Positions 38,753 to 48,359 of a stretch of 64,000 nt of DNA are shown piece after piece (within the stretch, counting starts at the first letter, position 1; each line of letters starts with the position of its first letter). The stretch covers positions 248,001 through 312,000 of the forward strand of contig CACMZL010000001.1 of the NCBI GenBank assembly GCA_902618205.1. The letters are read 5' to 3'. The notes beneath the pieces are model-generated. The model worked only from the letters and a program-made list of their open reading frames with translations, was not told the origin of the DNA and made no database searches. The position numbers and the translations under genes are program-made. The DNA comes from an uncultured Pelagibacteraceae bacterium (lineage in GTDB: Bacteria; Pseudomonadota; Alphaproteobacteria; Pelagibacterales; Pelagibacteraceae).

Positions 38753-41180
38753 AATCCTTATAGTTTAAAGGTTTTTCTAATACCTCAACTGGATATTTTT
38801 GTTTTTCAACTTCAATATAAATATTTTTGTCTTTTAATGTTTCAACTGTATTTCCAGAATTGACATATCCAAATGAAAGATTTTTATCATAACAAAAAGA
38901 ATAATTTCCTGAAGTTGTTCTGCCAATTATTTTGTCATCCATATAAATAGGTTCTTCATGTAGTAAAAGTGGCTCACCAGGTTTGCTGTCTTTAAGAGTA
39001 AACATCATCATCCTCTTATCTAATTTTTGGTCTTTAATTTTCAATAAAGCATCTTTTCCAATAAAGTTGACATTTTTTTTATAACTAATTGCAAATTTTA
39101 AACCTGCTTGATACTGATTTTCTTCAGGTGAAATATCATTTCCCCAATGAACAAATCCACTTTCCATTCTCATAATATCCATTGCATGCATTCCACAATG
39201 AGATAGTTCGTAGTTTTTCCCCTCTTCAATTAGAATTTCATATAAATCCTTAGCTAAACTTGATTCAACATAAAGCTCAAATCCTAATTCACCTACGTAA
39301 GAAAGTCGTTGAGCCCAAGCTTTAACACCATTTATCATTACGAACTTTCCAGTTCCAAACTTAAATTTATCGTTACTAAAATCATCATTGCTTATTTTCG
39401 AGATCATCTCTCTACTCTTTGGACCAAACAATCCTAAACAACAAATATCTTCTGTTACATCTTTAAAAGATACTTCTTCATCTAAATACTTTAAGATATG
39501 GTACTTATCGTGTTCTCTTGTAGCTGCAGAGCTTACAACTCTAAAAAAGTTTTTATCCATACATACAACAGTTAAATCTGTTTCTATTCCCCCATCTTCA
39601 TTCAGCATATGAGTATATGTTGTTTTACCAATTTCGTTTTTAATGTTTGCGGTACATAACTTTTGAAGTTCTTGATGAGTTTTTTCCCCTTTTAAATCAA
39701 ACTTTGAAAAAGTTGAAAAATCAAAAAGTCCAACATTTTTTCTTGCATTTAAAGTTTCATGCTTTGCTGATGGGTACCAGTTTTGATAATTAAAACTATA
39801 TTCATACTTAGGTTCTTTACCATTTAATGAATACCACATTGGTCTTTCAAAACCTCCTGCAACTCCAAAACAAGCTCCAGCATTTTTTAATTCCTCGTGA
39901 TAAGGTAAAAGCTTTTGATTTCTTGATGTATTGTGCTGTTTAAATGGCCAATGCATTCCATACAAATCACCTAATGTTTCTGTAACTCTTTCCATAATAA
40001 AGTTTTTTGAAGAGTGGAATTTCTGAAATCTTTTAATATCTAGAGAAAATAAATCTTCGTTAATATATCCATTCATCATCCATTCTGCTGTTACTCTACC
40101 CGCACCACCTGAACTTGCTATTCCAATACTATTAAAACCACAACACGTGTATAAATTTTTTACCTCAGGAGTTTCTCCTAATAAGTATTGCGTATCTGGA
40201 GTAAAAGATTCTGGGCCTGAGAAAAATTTTCTAATTCCTGCACTTTCTAACATTGGTAATCTATGAAATGATTTTTCTAAATATGGTTCAAAATGATCAA
40301 AATCATCGGGAAGTTCGCCGAAAGAAAAGTCATCAGGTACTCTTCCCGTCTCCTTAAATGCTGGTTTTGCATTTGGTTCAAAAATTCCAACAAGCATTTT
40401 CCCTGCATCTTCTTTCAAATATAAACAAGCATTATAATCTCTTAAAACTGGAAGATTTTGAGGTAAATCTTTCATTGGCTCAGTGATTATATAAAAATGT
40501 TCATTTGGGTATAAAGGAACACTAACATTAATTTCTTCGCCTAGTTGTCTTGACCACATTCCTGTAGCCATCACTACATACTCACAATCTATAATACCTT
40601 TTTCTGTTTCTACCCCACTTATTCTTGAATTCTTTGTAAGAATTTTTTTTACAGGAGTTTTTTCAAAAATTTGAGCACCTTCCATTTTTGCAGCTTTTGC
40701 AAGTACGTTAGTAACTCCAACAGGATCTGCTTGTCCATCTTTTGGCATGTAAACACCACCTACAAGATCTTCACTATGAATCACTGGATATAATTCTTTT
40801 AATCTTTTGTGATCTAAGACTTCTACTTCAACATCAGACAATTGTGCAGTCGTTGCTTGTCTTAGCAATTCTTGCATTCTTTCTTTAGTAGATGCAACTG
40901 TAATTGCACCATTTTGCTTCATCCCAGTTGATAATCCTGTAGTCTTTTCTAATTCTTTATAAAGATCTAAAGAGTATTTTCTAATTTTAGTAATTGTAGA
41001 AGATGCGCCTAATTGACCTAGAAGACCTGCAGCATGCCAAGTAGTTCCTGATGTTAATTGATCTCTTTCAAGCAATATTACATCTTTCCAACCAAATTTT
41101 GCCAGATGATAAGCGCATGATGTTCCGGCAACACCTCCGCCTATAATAACTACTTGAGTACTTTTTGGTAAGTCTTTCAT
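38742..41180 (-). CDS. Dimethylglycine/sarcosine dehydrogenase-like FAD enzyme (paralogue 1)
   Basis: An 812-residue protein. Residues 1-390 are a DAO-type FAD domain ('VVIIGGGVAGTSCAYHLAKFGW', '[15 protein letters not shown]' with the His for covalent flavin). Residues about 420-812 are GcvT-like ('YSFNYQNWYPSAKHETLNARKNVGLFDFSTFSKFDLKG', 'GELGFELYV', 'GMHAMDIMRMESGFVHWGNDISPEENQYQAGL') and should bind tetrahydrofolate. The enzyme demethylates dimethylglycine, sarcosine or a related N-methyl compound, passing electrons to ETF. It differs from the paralogue at 52683 in its linker and C-terminus. Confidence 0.88.
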   Translation of the reverse strand: MKDLPKSTQVVIIGGGVAGTSCAYHLAKFGWKDVILLERDQLTSGTTWHAAGLLGQLGASSTITKIRKYSLDLYKELEKTTGLSTGMKQNGAITVASTKERMQELLRQATTAQLSDVEVEVLDHKRLKELYPVIHSEDLVGGVYMPKDGQADPVGVTNVLAKAAKMEGAQIFEKTPVKKILTKNSRISGVETEKGIIDCEYVVMATGMWSRQLGEEINVSVPLYPNEHFYIITEPMKDLPQNLPVLRDYNACLYLKEDAGKMLVGIFEPNAKPAFKETGRVPDDFSFGELPDDFDHFEPYLEKSFHRLPMLESAGIRKFFSGPESFTPDTQYLLGETPEVKNLYTCCGFNSIGIASSGGAGRVTAEWMMNGYINEDLFSLDIKRFQKFHSSKNFIMERVTETLGDLYGMHWPFKQHNTSRNQKLLPYHEELKNAGACFGVAGGFERPMWYSLNGKEPKYEYSFNYQNWYPSAKHETLNARKNVGLFDFSTFSKFDLKGEKTHQELQKLCTANIKNEIGKTTYTHMLNEDGGIETDLTVVCMDKNFFRVVSSAATREHDKYHILKYLDEEVSFKDVTEDICCLGLFGPKSREMISKISNDDFSNDKFKFGTGKFVMINGVKAWAQRLSYVGELGFELYVESSLAKDLYEILIEEGKNYELSHCGMHAMDIMRMESGFVHWGNDISPEENQYQAGLKFAISYKKNVNFIGKDALLKIKDQKLDKRMMMFTLKDSKPGEPLLLHEEPIYMDDKIIGRTTSGNYSFCYDKNLSFGYVNSGNTVETLKDKNIYIEVEKQKYPVEVLEKPLNYKDFKN

Positions 41181-41206
41181 ACTTAACGTGATTTATACAA
41201 TTAAAT

Positions 41207-42262
41207 TTAAAAGCAAACAATATGATCGATATGGATGGGTCTTTTTATACCAAATTTTTCATCAACTTCATGTTGATGAATATGATGAGAATGCACAAAA
41301 ACTGGTATTAATTTATTACTTAATGTTTTTAATGTATAAATAAAATTTGATCCTCTAAATTTTCTATCTACTACTTCAAGTTTGAGATTACTCGCATCAT
41401 CATGCTGTAAGTCCTCTGGTTGTATTAATAATTTTACTTTAGATCCTATTGGAAACGGTCTAGCGAAATTTCCAGTTATTGTACCTAAATCTTCATTTTC
41501 AAGACTTTTCGGACTGGTAACTTCTGCTGGTATTAATGTACCTCTATTTAAAAAATTAACTACTTCTACTGAATTTGGTAAATGATAAACGTTATATGGA
41601 TCATCATATTGCTTTAATTCACCATCTAATATTATTCCACATTTACTGCCTAGATAAAAAGCTTCATAAGAATCATGTGTTACAATTATTGTTGTTATTT
41701 TAGAATTTGTTAAAATTTGCTTTAATTCAACTTGAATTTCCTCCTTAAAACTTTGATCTACATTAGATAATGGCTCATCAAGCATTAATAAATCTGGTTG
41801 AGAGACCAATGACCTTGCTAAAGATGCTCTTTGGGCTTCACCAGCACTAATCTCATGTGGAAATTTATTTAATATTTTATTTAAGTTTAAAAAATTAATT
41901 ACTTCTTTAGTTTGTATTTTTTTATCATCTTTCACTCTATCTGAACCAAGATTAATATTTTTTTCTATATTGTAATGAGGAAATAAGCTGTTCTCTTGAA
42001 ATGATAGAGCAATATTACGATTTTCTGGTTCGATATGAATATTTTCAGAAGAAATTGTTCTACCTTTTAGATTAATTTTACCTTTATTAATTTTTTCTAA
42101 ACCTGCAATAGTTCTTAATATTGTGGTTTTACCTATGCCAGAGGGGCCAAGTAAACATACAATTTCTCCTTCATTTTCAATTTTTAAAGAAACATTGTTA
42201 ACTTTATTTTTCCCACCAGCAGCAAAAGATACATTTTCAATTTCAAAAAAATTATTAGCCAT
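41207..42262 (-). CDS. fbpC: Fe3+ ABC transporter ATP-binding protein
   Basis: A 351-residue ATPase. Walker A 'LLGPSGIGKTT' (about 35-45), Q-loop 'LSFQENSLFPH', signature 'ISAGEAQRASLARSL' (slightly changed from LSGGQ), Walker B 'LLMLDEPLSNVD' and the H-loop 'IVTHD' are visible. The C-terminal 130 residues form a TOBE-type regulatory domain. The gene overlaps the permease stop by 1 nt. Together with the neighbouring permease and binding protein it imports ferric iron. Confidence 0.9.
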   Translation of the reverse strand: MANNFFEIENVSFAAGGKNKVNNVSLKIENEGEIVCLLGPSGIGKTTILRTIAGLEKINKGKINLKGRTISSENIHIEPENRNIALSFQENSLFPHYNIEKNINLGSDRVKDDKKIQTKEVINFLNLNKILNKFPHEISAGEAQRASLARSLVSQPDLLMLDEPLSNVDQSFKEEIQVELKQILTNSKITTIIVTHDSYEAFYLGSKCGIILDGELKQYDDPYNVYHLPNSVEVVNFLNRGTLIPAEVTSPKSLENEDLGTITGNFARPFPIGSKVKLLIQPEDLQHDDASNLKLEVVDRKFRGSNFIYTLKTLSNKLIPVFVHSHHIHQHEVDEKFGIKRPIHIDHIVCF

Positions 42263-43872
42263 TAGTCTTTCAAAATAAATTTAGACGTAATCAAAATAAA
42301 TGTACTTGCAATTAATATCAAGAATAATGATGGAACTGCTGCAGCCTCTAAGAGATCTTGAGATGCAAAAATATATGCTGTTGTAGCGAATGTTTCAAAG
42401 TTAAATGGTCTCAATATCAAAGTTATAGGTAATTCTTTTATTACTTCTATAGTAATCAATATCCCTATAAGAAAAACAGAATTTTTTAAATAAGGAACAT
42501 GAATTCCTAAAAAAGTTTTTGTTTTCGAGTAGCCAAGAAGATAAGAACTTTCATCAATTGACCTATTTATTCTTTCATAACCAGTTTTCAAGCCGTTATA
42601 AGCTAATGAATAAAATCTGATAAAATAAACTATTACTAAACCAAAAATAGATCCTATAAATACTCTCTTTATAGAATTAAATTCAAAGGCTTTTATAAAA
42701 GTATTATCAAACCAAGCAATAAAAGTGATGAATGCTACAGCTAAAATTACACCAGGGATTGCATAACCAGTAATAGAAAATGTTGTAAGATAATTTAAGA
42801 ATTTACTTTTAGTTACTCTGTTTCCATAATTTGAAATAAATGAAAAAATTACTAGAACAACACTTGATAAAAATACCAGGTAAATTGTGTTTTTAAATAA
42901 TTGAAAAGTATTTAAATCAAATAAATTTTTTGGAAAAATTATTGTCCAATACAACATTTGTAAAACAGGGAATAAAAAACTGACTAAAAAAACTAAAAAA
43001 CAAAATCCGAATGCTAAAAACCCTTTTGAAAAGTTTAATTTAATTTTTTTCTTTTCTTTAATTCCTCCCTTAACTGGAGAGTGATATTGAGCTTTTTTTC
43101 TTGAGATATTCTCAATAAAAAAAAGTCCTAGAATAAATAATAGTAAAAAAAATGAGAGTTGATTTGCAAAAGCTAAATCATCAAAAGATATCCATGAATC
43201 ATATATTCCGGTAGTAAGAGTTGCTATTCCAAAAAATGATACTGCTCCAAAATCTGATAATGTTTCCATAGCAACTAATGCCAAACCCGCGACTATCGCT
43301 GGTCTTGCAGATGGTAAAATGATTTTAAAGAAAGACTTATATTTTGAAAAACCTAAATTTTGTCCTAATTCAATTAAATTTTGAGACTGATAATGAAAAG
43401 ATGCTCTAGTTAGAACGTAAACATATCCAAATAGGGAAAAAGAAACTGATAAAATAGCACCAAACATACCATCAAATTTTGGGATGGATTGATTATATTC
43501 ACCAGGTCCAAATAAAGATTTCAATATTGAGTATAGTGTTCCAAAGTTTTCAAAGAAAGCAGTTAATGAATAAGCATAAATGTAAGCAGGTACTGCAAAA
43601 GATAATATTAGCGCCCATTTAAAAAATTTAACTCCTGGAAAATCATAAAATGAAACTACATATGCACAGCCAACACCTAAGAATAATGTAAGAACTAAAA
43701 CTCCTAAAAGTAATATTAAGGAATTATGAATATATTCAATTAAAAATGTATTTTTTAAAATATCAAAGTAATTAGTTGTTTCTTGGAAGAAACTTGCAAA
43801 CACAGTTAAAATTGGAATTGCGACAATAAATGAAACTATAAAAGATGATAAGTACCAGGAATTAAATTTCAT
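42262..43872 (-). CDS. fbpB: Fe3+ ABC transporter permease (fused two-unit form)
   Basis: A 536-residue membrane protein with about twelve helices in two halves. Both halves carry the EAA coupling loop ('ELGQNLGFSKYKSFFKIILPSARPAIVAG' and 'ESSYLLGYSKTKTFLGIHVPYLKN'). 'AMETLSDFGAVSFFGIATLTTGIYDSWISF' is diagnostic for FbpB/AfuB ferric permeases. It couples to the ATPase at 41207. The start is preceded by an 83-nt gap that separates it from the 57-aa gene. Confidence 0.92.
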   Translation of the reverse strand: MKFNSWYLSSFIVSFIVAIPILTVFASFFQETTNYFDILKNTFLIEYIHNSLILLLGVLVLTLFLGVGCAYVVSFYDFPGVKFFKWALILSFAVPAYIYAYSLTAFFENFGTLYSILKSLFGPGEYNQSIPKFDGMFGAILSVSFSLFGYVYVLTRASFHYQSQNLIELGQNLGFSKYKSFFKIILPSARPAIVAGLALVAMETLSDFGAVSFFGIATLTTGIYDSWISFDDLAFANQLSFFLLLFILGLFFIENISRKKAQYHSPVKGGIKEKKKIKLNFSKGFLAFGFCFLVFLVSFLFPVLQMLYWTIIFPKNLFDLNTFQLFKNTIYLVFLSSVVLVIFSFISNYGNRVTKSKFLNYLTTFSITGYAIPGVILAVAFITFIAWFDNTFIKAFEFNSIKRVFIGSIFGLVIVYFIRFYSLAYNGLKTGYERINRSIDESSYLLGYSKTKTFLGIHVPYLKNSVFLIGILITIEVIKELPITLILRPFNFETFATTAYIFASQDLLEAAAVPSLFLILIASTFILITSKFILKD

Positions 43873-43955
43873 ATATTATAATCCGCCTTATAATCATGAA
43901 AATCAAAAGTGTCCATGGCTTGAGAGACCAAACCATAGGCACAAACTTTAGAAAA

Positions 43956-44129
43956 TCAAAAATTAAATACTTTTAGGATATGCGGAACCTCCTTAGTTTT
44001 AATTTCAGACAATTTTCTATTATTTACACGTTTATTGATTTTTTCACACTCCGAAGCACATGCAGGACAAGCTTTGGTAGATTTATTATAATCAACTTCC
44101 GTAGTAAATTTTTTTTTAACAGCTGTCAT
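43956..44129 (-). CDS. Small Cys-rich protein (CPACxSEC) in the iron operon
   Basis: An ATG at 44129, directly after the stop of the binding-protein gene, opens 57 codons ('MTAVKKKFTTEVDYNKSTKA', then 'CPACASECEKINK'). The CxxCxxxC arrangement with surrounding charged residues suggests a metal or Fe-S site. It lies between the ferric binding protein and the permease in one transcript. It could be a metal chaperone, an iron-sensing peptide or a maturation factor. No family recognised. Confidence 0.5.
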   Translation of the reverse strand: MTAVKKKFTTEVDYNKSTKACPACASECEKINKRVNNRKLSEIKTKEVPHILKVFNF

Positions 44130-45152
44130 TTACTTCCAACCAGCAGCTAACATTACTTCTAATGCATCTGCTTGTTTTGCACCGTATGACTTAACACTTG
44201 TTTTAGTATCCATTACAAAGTTCATCTCTTTACCTGGAACTAAATCATTAGGTGTTACACCACCTATCATTGGATACTCAAAAGTATTATTTACAATGTG
44301 ATTTTGAGCCTCTGTTGATAATAAAAACTCAACTAATTTTACAGCATTAGCTTTGTTTGGTGCATGTTTAAGCATACCAGCTCCACTAATATTAATGTGC
44401 GTTCCTCTATCTTGTTGATTCGGGAAAAAAGGCATTACTTTTTTTGCTGCTTCTTGTTGTTCAGCACCTTTTTTTCCGGATAACATCAACGCATGATAGT
44501 ACGTGTTTGCAACAGCAATATCAGCTTCTCCTGCAGCAACAGCCATGATTTGAGCACGGTCGTTACCTTTTGGAGTTCTTGCCATGTTTGCTACAACAGC
44601 TTTAGACCATTCTGCAGTTTTTGCTTTACCATTATTCTTAACAAGTGAAGCAACTAAAGATTGGTTATAAATGTTGTTAGATTTTCTTATTACTAATCTA
44701 CCTTTCCATTTAGGATCAGCTAGACCTTCATAAGTCATACCATTAAGTTCGTTTGCACTTACTCTTTCAGGTGAATAATAAATTATTCTTGCTCTCTTAG
44801 CTATTCCAGTCCATTTTGCAGATCTGAATTGCGATGCAACTGCATCCTTAATAGCTTTTGACCAACCTGCATTTTGCATCATTCCTTTTGCTGCAAATGC
44901 ACCTAATCTGCCAGCATCAGCTGTGATGTATAAATCTCCAACACAGTCTGCTCCCTCTTCAGTAATTCTTTTCTGCAGGGCTTTATCTTTACCTGATACT
45001 ACGTTTACTTTAATTCCTGTTGCTGCTGTGAACTTTTCATATAATTGAATGTCAGAATCATAGTGTCTTGCACTAAAAATATTGACCTCAGCTGCAATCG
45101 TAAAACTTGAAATTAAAGCAAAAAACAATGAAATTATTGTCAATTTTCTCAC
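44130..45152 (-). CDS. fbpA: Fe3+ ABC transporter periplasmic binding protein
   Basis: A 340-residue protein from the GTG at 45152, chosen because AAGGAG (45157-45162 reverse) precedes it and a signal peptide (VRKLTIISLFFALISSFTIAA) begins there; the frame runs a further 23 codons upstream without support. 'EVNIFSARHYDSDIQLYEKFTAATGIKVNVVSGKDKALQKRITEEG' is typical of ferric binding proteins, and Tyr residues for iron ('ANTYYHALM') are present. It captures Fe3+ in the periplasm. It is the first gene of the operon behind Fur-like palindromes. Confidence 0.92.
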   Translation of the reverse strand: MRKLTIISLFFALISSFTIAAEVNIFSARHYDSDIQLYEKFTAATGIKVNVVSGKDKALQKRITEEGADCVGDLYITADAGRLGAFAAKGMMQNAGWSKAIKDAVASQFRSAKWTGIAKRARIIYYSPERVSANELNGMTYEGLADPKWKGRLVIRKSNNIYNQSLVASLVKNNGKAKTAEWSKAVVANMARTPKGNDRAQIMAVAAGEADIAVANTYYHALMLSGKKGAEQQEAAKKVMPFFPNQQDRGTHINISGAGMLKHAPNKANAVKLVEFLLSTEAQNHIVNNTFEYPMIGGVTPNDLVPGKEMNFVMDTKTSVKSYGAKQADALEVMLAAGWK

Positions 45153-45225
45153 TCTACTCCTTAAATTTATATTTATATTAAACGTAATTTGTCCTGCAAT
45201 GCGGATGATAACTATTCTCAATGTA

Positions 45226-45269
45226 AATGATAATCAATTGCAATAATGTCGCAATTGATAATCAATCGC
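45226..45269 (-). promoter_or_regulatory. Tandem Fur/Irr-like boxes upstream of fbpA
   Basis: GCAATTGATAATCAATCGC (45251-45269) is a near-perfect 19-bp palindrome around GATwATC. A second copy, aatgataatcaattgcaat (45226-45244), lies 27 bp away with the same GATAATCAATtGC core. A third, partial match is ggatgataactattctc (45202-45218). Such palindromes match the form of Fur-family boxes (GATAATGATAATCATTATC) and should repress fbpA when iron is plentiful. Whether the regulator is Fur or Irr cannot be told. Confidence 0.65.
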
Positions 45270-45296
45270 AATTAGTGATGTTTTTTTGATGATTTT

Positions 45297-46187
45297 TTAA
45301 AATTCCCACTCAGAAATTTTACTGTAAAGGAAGTTTCTAAAAGCTTGAACTCTAGCAACATTTTTAAGTGATTGAGGGTATACAAAGTGTGCCTCAGTAG
45401 TTGGACCTTGAACGCTTGGTAAAACTTTTACTATATTTGGTTGTTTCACAGTTAAGTAATCTGGAATTGCGGCTAATCCTACACCGCTTTGAACGGCTAA
45501 TAGTAAACCATAAACACTATTCACTCTCATTACAGTTTTTCTTTTTTTATTATCTTTCATTCCAAGTTTTAATGCCCAATCTGGATTATAAACTGGAGAT
45601 GGAGCCCCTCTACCAAATGAAATAAAATTGTGCTTATTTAAGTCATTCACTGTCTTAGGATATCCATGTTTTTCTAGGTATTTTGGCGATCCGTAGATAT
45701 GATAATTAATATCTATAAGCTTTTTTTGGATATAATTAAGTTGTTTTGGTCTTCTCATAAATATTCCAATATCTGCTTGTCTAGTGCTTAAATCTAGCTC
45801 TCTATCATCAAATATAAGTTCGACCTCAATTTCTGGATTTAATTGCATAAATTCTTGTATTCTTGGCGTTAACCATGTTGTTCCAAAACTTACTACAGTT
45901 GTTACTGATAATTTTCCGGAAGGTTTGGTTTTTTTGTCTCCTAAAGTTGTTTCTACCTCTTTTAATTTAGAGATAACTTCATGAGCTGTTTTAAATACAT
46001 ATTCACCGTTCTCAGTTAGTGTTAATCCTCTAGCATGTCTCTCAAATAACTTAACTTTTAAGTCTTCCTCTAAAGATTGAATTTGTCTACTAATTGCAGA
46101 TTGGCTAAGATTTAGAATAACTGTAGCGCTTGTAAAACTACCTGCTTCAGCAACAGCATGAAATATCTTTAATTTATCCCAATCCAT
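45297..46187 (-). CDS. LysR-family transcriptional regulator
   Basis: A 296-residue regulator. Residues 1-60 form the winged HTH ('LKIFHAVAEAGSFTSATVILNLSQSAISRQIQSLEEDLKVKLFERHARGLTLTENGEYVF'). Residues 90-296 are the periplasmic-binding-type effector domain. It shares position 46187 with the end of the AcuI-like gene, so the two are co-transcribed and may be functionally linked. The target and effector are not visible. Confidence 0.92.
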   Translation of the reverse strand: MDWDKLKIFHAVAEAGSFTSATVILNLSQSAISRQIQSLEEDLKVKLFERHARGLTLTENGEYVFKTAHEVISKLKEVETTLGDKKTKPSGKLSVTTVVSFGTTWLTPRIQEFMQLNPEIEVELIFDDRELDLSTRQADIGIFMRRPKQLNYIQKKLIDINYHIYGSPKYLEKHGYPKTVNDLNKHNFISFGRGAPSPVYNPDWALKLGMKDNKKRKTVMRVNSVYGLLLAVQSGVGLAAIPDYLTVKQPNIVKVLPSVQGPTTEAHFVYPQSLKNVARVQAFRNFLYSKISEWEF

Positions 46188-47188
46188 TATTTATTTACAT
46201 CCACTACTATTTTATTTTTTAAATTTCCTTTTAATATATCGGGATAGACATTTAATAATTCATCTAATCCAATAGTATTTACAGATTTTTCTAAAATATT
46301 AAAATCTAACAAAGCAGGAAATTCTCCCCATACAAACTCTTTTCTTTTCTTACTGATATTAACCGAGTCTACTCCCCACAATTTGACTGCTCTTAAAATA
46401 AATGGAATTACTGAAGTATTTAATTTATTGCCACTAGCATTTCCACATATAGCAACAATTCCTTTTGGTTTAGTTTGAGCTATTGCATTAGATAAAATGT
46501 TACCGCCCACAGTATCTACAACACCATCCCATGTTCCTTTATCTATTAATCTTGCTTCACCTTCAAATTCTTTACGATCTATAACGTTTTTAGCACCAAG
46601 TTCTTTTAGATAATTTGCTTTATCTGGTTTACCAGTTATCGCTGTAACATTAATACCCATTTTAGCAAGAACCATAACTGCCACCATTCCAACACCTCCT
46701 GTAGAACCAGTTACTAATACATCATTAACTTTTGACTGCATCAATAGCTCCTCTCTTGCTTTAACTGCAAAAGCGCATAATAAACCTGTAAGACCAGCAG
46801 TTCCTAAAATCATAGCTTGTTTGTTTGTCATTCCCTCAGGTGTTTTTGTAATATGATCCTTTTTAACTTTTGCGTATTGAGAATATCCACCATCAAAAAG
46901 TTCACCTGCCCTACAACCTGTTAATATAACTCTGTCTCCTTCTTTAAATTCTTCACCATCGCCTTGTGCAACAATTCCAGAAAAATCAATACCAGGTATT
47001 CTTGGATACTCTTTTACTAATTTGCCACCATCTTTTAGTATCATTGCATCTTTCCAATTAAGGTCAGAATAATCTATCTTAACTAGCACATCACCATCTT
47101 TAAAATGGTCTAAACTTAATTCTTTGACTTCTCTTGTAAAATTTTCGTTCTGATTGTTTATTACAACTGCTTTAAATGAGTCCGCCAT
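46187..47188 (-). CDS. acuI: YhdH/AcuI-family acryloyl-CoA reductase
   Basis: A 333-residue zinc-independent MDR oxidoreductase. The pattern 'YSDLNWKDAMILKDGGKLVKEYPRIPGIDFSGIV', the NADPH site 'VLVTGSTGGVGMVAVMVLAKMGINVTAITGK' and 'VDTVGGNILSNAIAQTKPKGIVAICGNASG' are those of YhdH/AcuI. AcuI reduces acryloyl-CoA to propionyl-CoA, a detoxification step in marine bacteria that degrade DMSP, and in others protects against acrylate. The YhdH and AcuI names are used for the same family, so the exact substrate is inferred. Confidence 0.85.
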   Translation of the reverse strand: MADSFKAVVINNQNENFTREVKELSLDHFKDGDVLVKIDYSDLNWKDAMILKDGGKLVKEYPRIPGIDFSGIVAQGDGEEFKEGDRVILTGCRAGELFDGGYSQYAKVKKDHITKTPEGMTNKQAMILGTAGLTGLLCAFAVKAREELLMQSKVNDVLVTGSTGGVGMVAVMVLAKMGINVTAITGKPDKANYLKELGAKNVIDRKEFEGEARLIDKGTWDGVVDTVGGNILSNAIAQTKPKGIVAICGNASGNKLNTSVIPFILRAVKLWGVDSVNISKKRKEFVWGEFPALLDFNILEKSVNTIGLDELLNVYPDILKGNLKNKIVVDVNK

Positions 47189-47203
47189 GTTTATAAGTAA
47201 ATA

Positions 47204-47806
47204 TTATTTTGCAATAAATCGCAAATATCTATTTTGATAACTTAAATCGTCTTTAAACTGTCCAAGATAAAAATTTGTAACTGTTGTAGCTTGCTCTTTT
47301 TTTATACCTCTCATAGTCATACACTGATGAGTTGAATCTATTGTTACCGCAACTCCTTTTGCATCCAACGACTCCATTAAAGTATTAGCGATCTGAACAG
47401 TTAATCTTTCTTGTGTTTGTAATCTTTTTGAAAATACTTCTACAACTCTTGCTATTTTACTTAATCCTACAACTCTTTGATTTGGAATATATGCTACATG
47501 AGCAATTCCTATAATTGGTGCCATGTGATGTTCACAATGACTTTGTACTGAAATATTTTTTTGAACAACCATATCGCTATAGCCTTCAACATCACCAAAT
47601 GTTTTATCTAAGACTGCTTTAGGATCTTCTTTATATCCCTTGAAATATTCTTTAAATGCTTTTGTTACTCTTTTTGGAGTTTCCAATAAACCTTCTCTAG
47701 TAGGATCTTCACCTAACCATTTAAGGATTTTGACAAAAGCTTCTTCAGCTTCTTTGTCAGTTACTTCATTAATTTTTTTTTCGTTTTCGTTTTTTACTAA
47801 TTTCAT
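47204..47806 (-). CDS. folE: GTP cyclohydrolase I
   Basis: A 200-residue enzyme with zinc ligands in 'VQSHCEHHMAPIIGIAHVAYIPNQRVVGLSKIARVVE' (Cys-x-x-His) and the second Cys in 'STHQCMTMRG'. The 'FSKRLQTQERLTVQIA' stretch completes the GTP pocket. It makes dihydroneopterin triphosphate, the first step of folate synthesis. This suits a window with several tetrahydrofolate-using demethylases. It is divergent from hisI. Confidence 0.95.
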   Translation of the reverse strand: MKLVKNENEKKINEVTDKEAEEAFVKILKWLGEDPTREGLLETPKRVTKAFKEYFKGYKEDPKAVLDKTFGDVEGYSDMVVQKNISVQSHCEHHMAPIIGIAHVAYIPNQRVVGLSKIARVVEVFSKRLQTQERLTVQIANTLMESLDAKGVAVTIDSTHQCMTMRGIKKEQATTVTNFYLGQFKDDLSYQNRYLRFIAK

Positions 47807-47863
47807 GACGTGCTTTTATATATATAAAACCTTAATTTTAAAATATTTATTATATTTATTATT

Positions 47864-48352
47864 ATGTTAGATAATTCCACATATATGTTTAAAAAAAGAG
47901 AAAATGTAGCAGAAATAGAAGAAGGCAAGCTTTTATCTCCTAAATTCGACAATGATGGATTGATTCCAGTCATTACAACATGCTCAAAAACGAAAGAAAT
48001 ATTAATGCACGGATATATGAATGTCGAAGCCTTCAAGTTAACAATCGAAACCAAAGAAGCTCATTACTGGAGCAGATCAAGACAATCAATTTGGCACAAA
48101 GGAAAAACAAGTGGGTTTGTTCAAAAAGTAAAGGAGATTCGAATTGATGATGATCAAGATGCAGTTTGGATGACTGTAGATATTGGCGAAGGCTCTAGTT
48201 GTCACGTTGGGTACAGATCCTGTTTTTACAGATCTGTTCCTTTGGGTAAAATTGATAATGCAAGACAAATCGAAATGAAATTTGAAGAAGAAGAAAAAAA
48301 ATTTGATCCAGAGGTTGTTTATAAAGGACAACCTAATCCAACAAAAATATAA
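47864..48352 (+). CDS. hisI: Phosphoribosyl-AMP cyclohydrolase
   Basis: A 162-residue protein. 'LIPVITTCSKTKEILMHGYMNVEAFKLTIETKEAHYWSRSRQSIWHKGKTSG' and the metal-binding 'IDDDQDAVWMTVDIG', 'SCHVGYRSCFYRSV' are the complete HisI signature. It opens the ring of phosphoribosyl-AMP in histidine synthesis. It is a single-domain form without HisE. A second start at 47885 (MFKKRENV) is equally plausible. The gene stands alone, not in a his operon. Confidence 0.93.
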   Translation: MLDNSTYMFKKRENVAEIEEGKLLSPKFDNDGLIPVITTCSKTKEILMHGYMNVEAFKLTIETKEAHYWSRSRQSIWHKGKTSGFVQKVKEIRIDDDQDAVWMTVDIGEGSSCHVGYRSCFYRSVPLGKIDNARQIEMKFEEEEKKFDPEVVYKGQPNPTKI

Positions 48353-48359
48353 AAAATTA

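Noticed and set aside
43869-43916. 15-codon frame just before fbpB with an ATGA overlap
   Set aside because: It is too short to support as a gene; it might be a leader peptide, but there is no further evidence.
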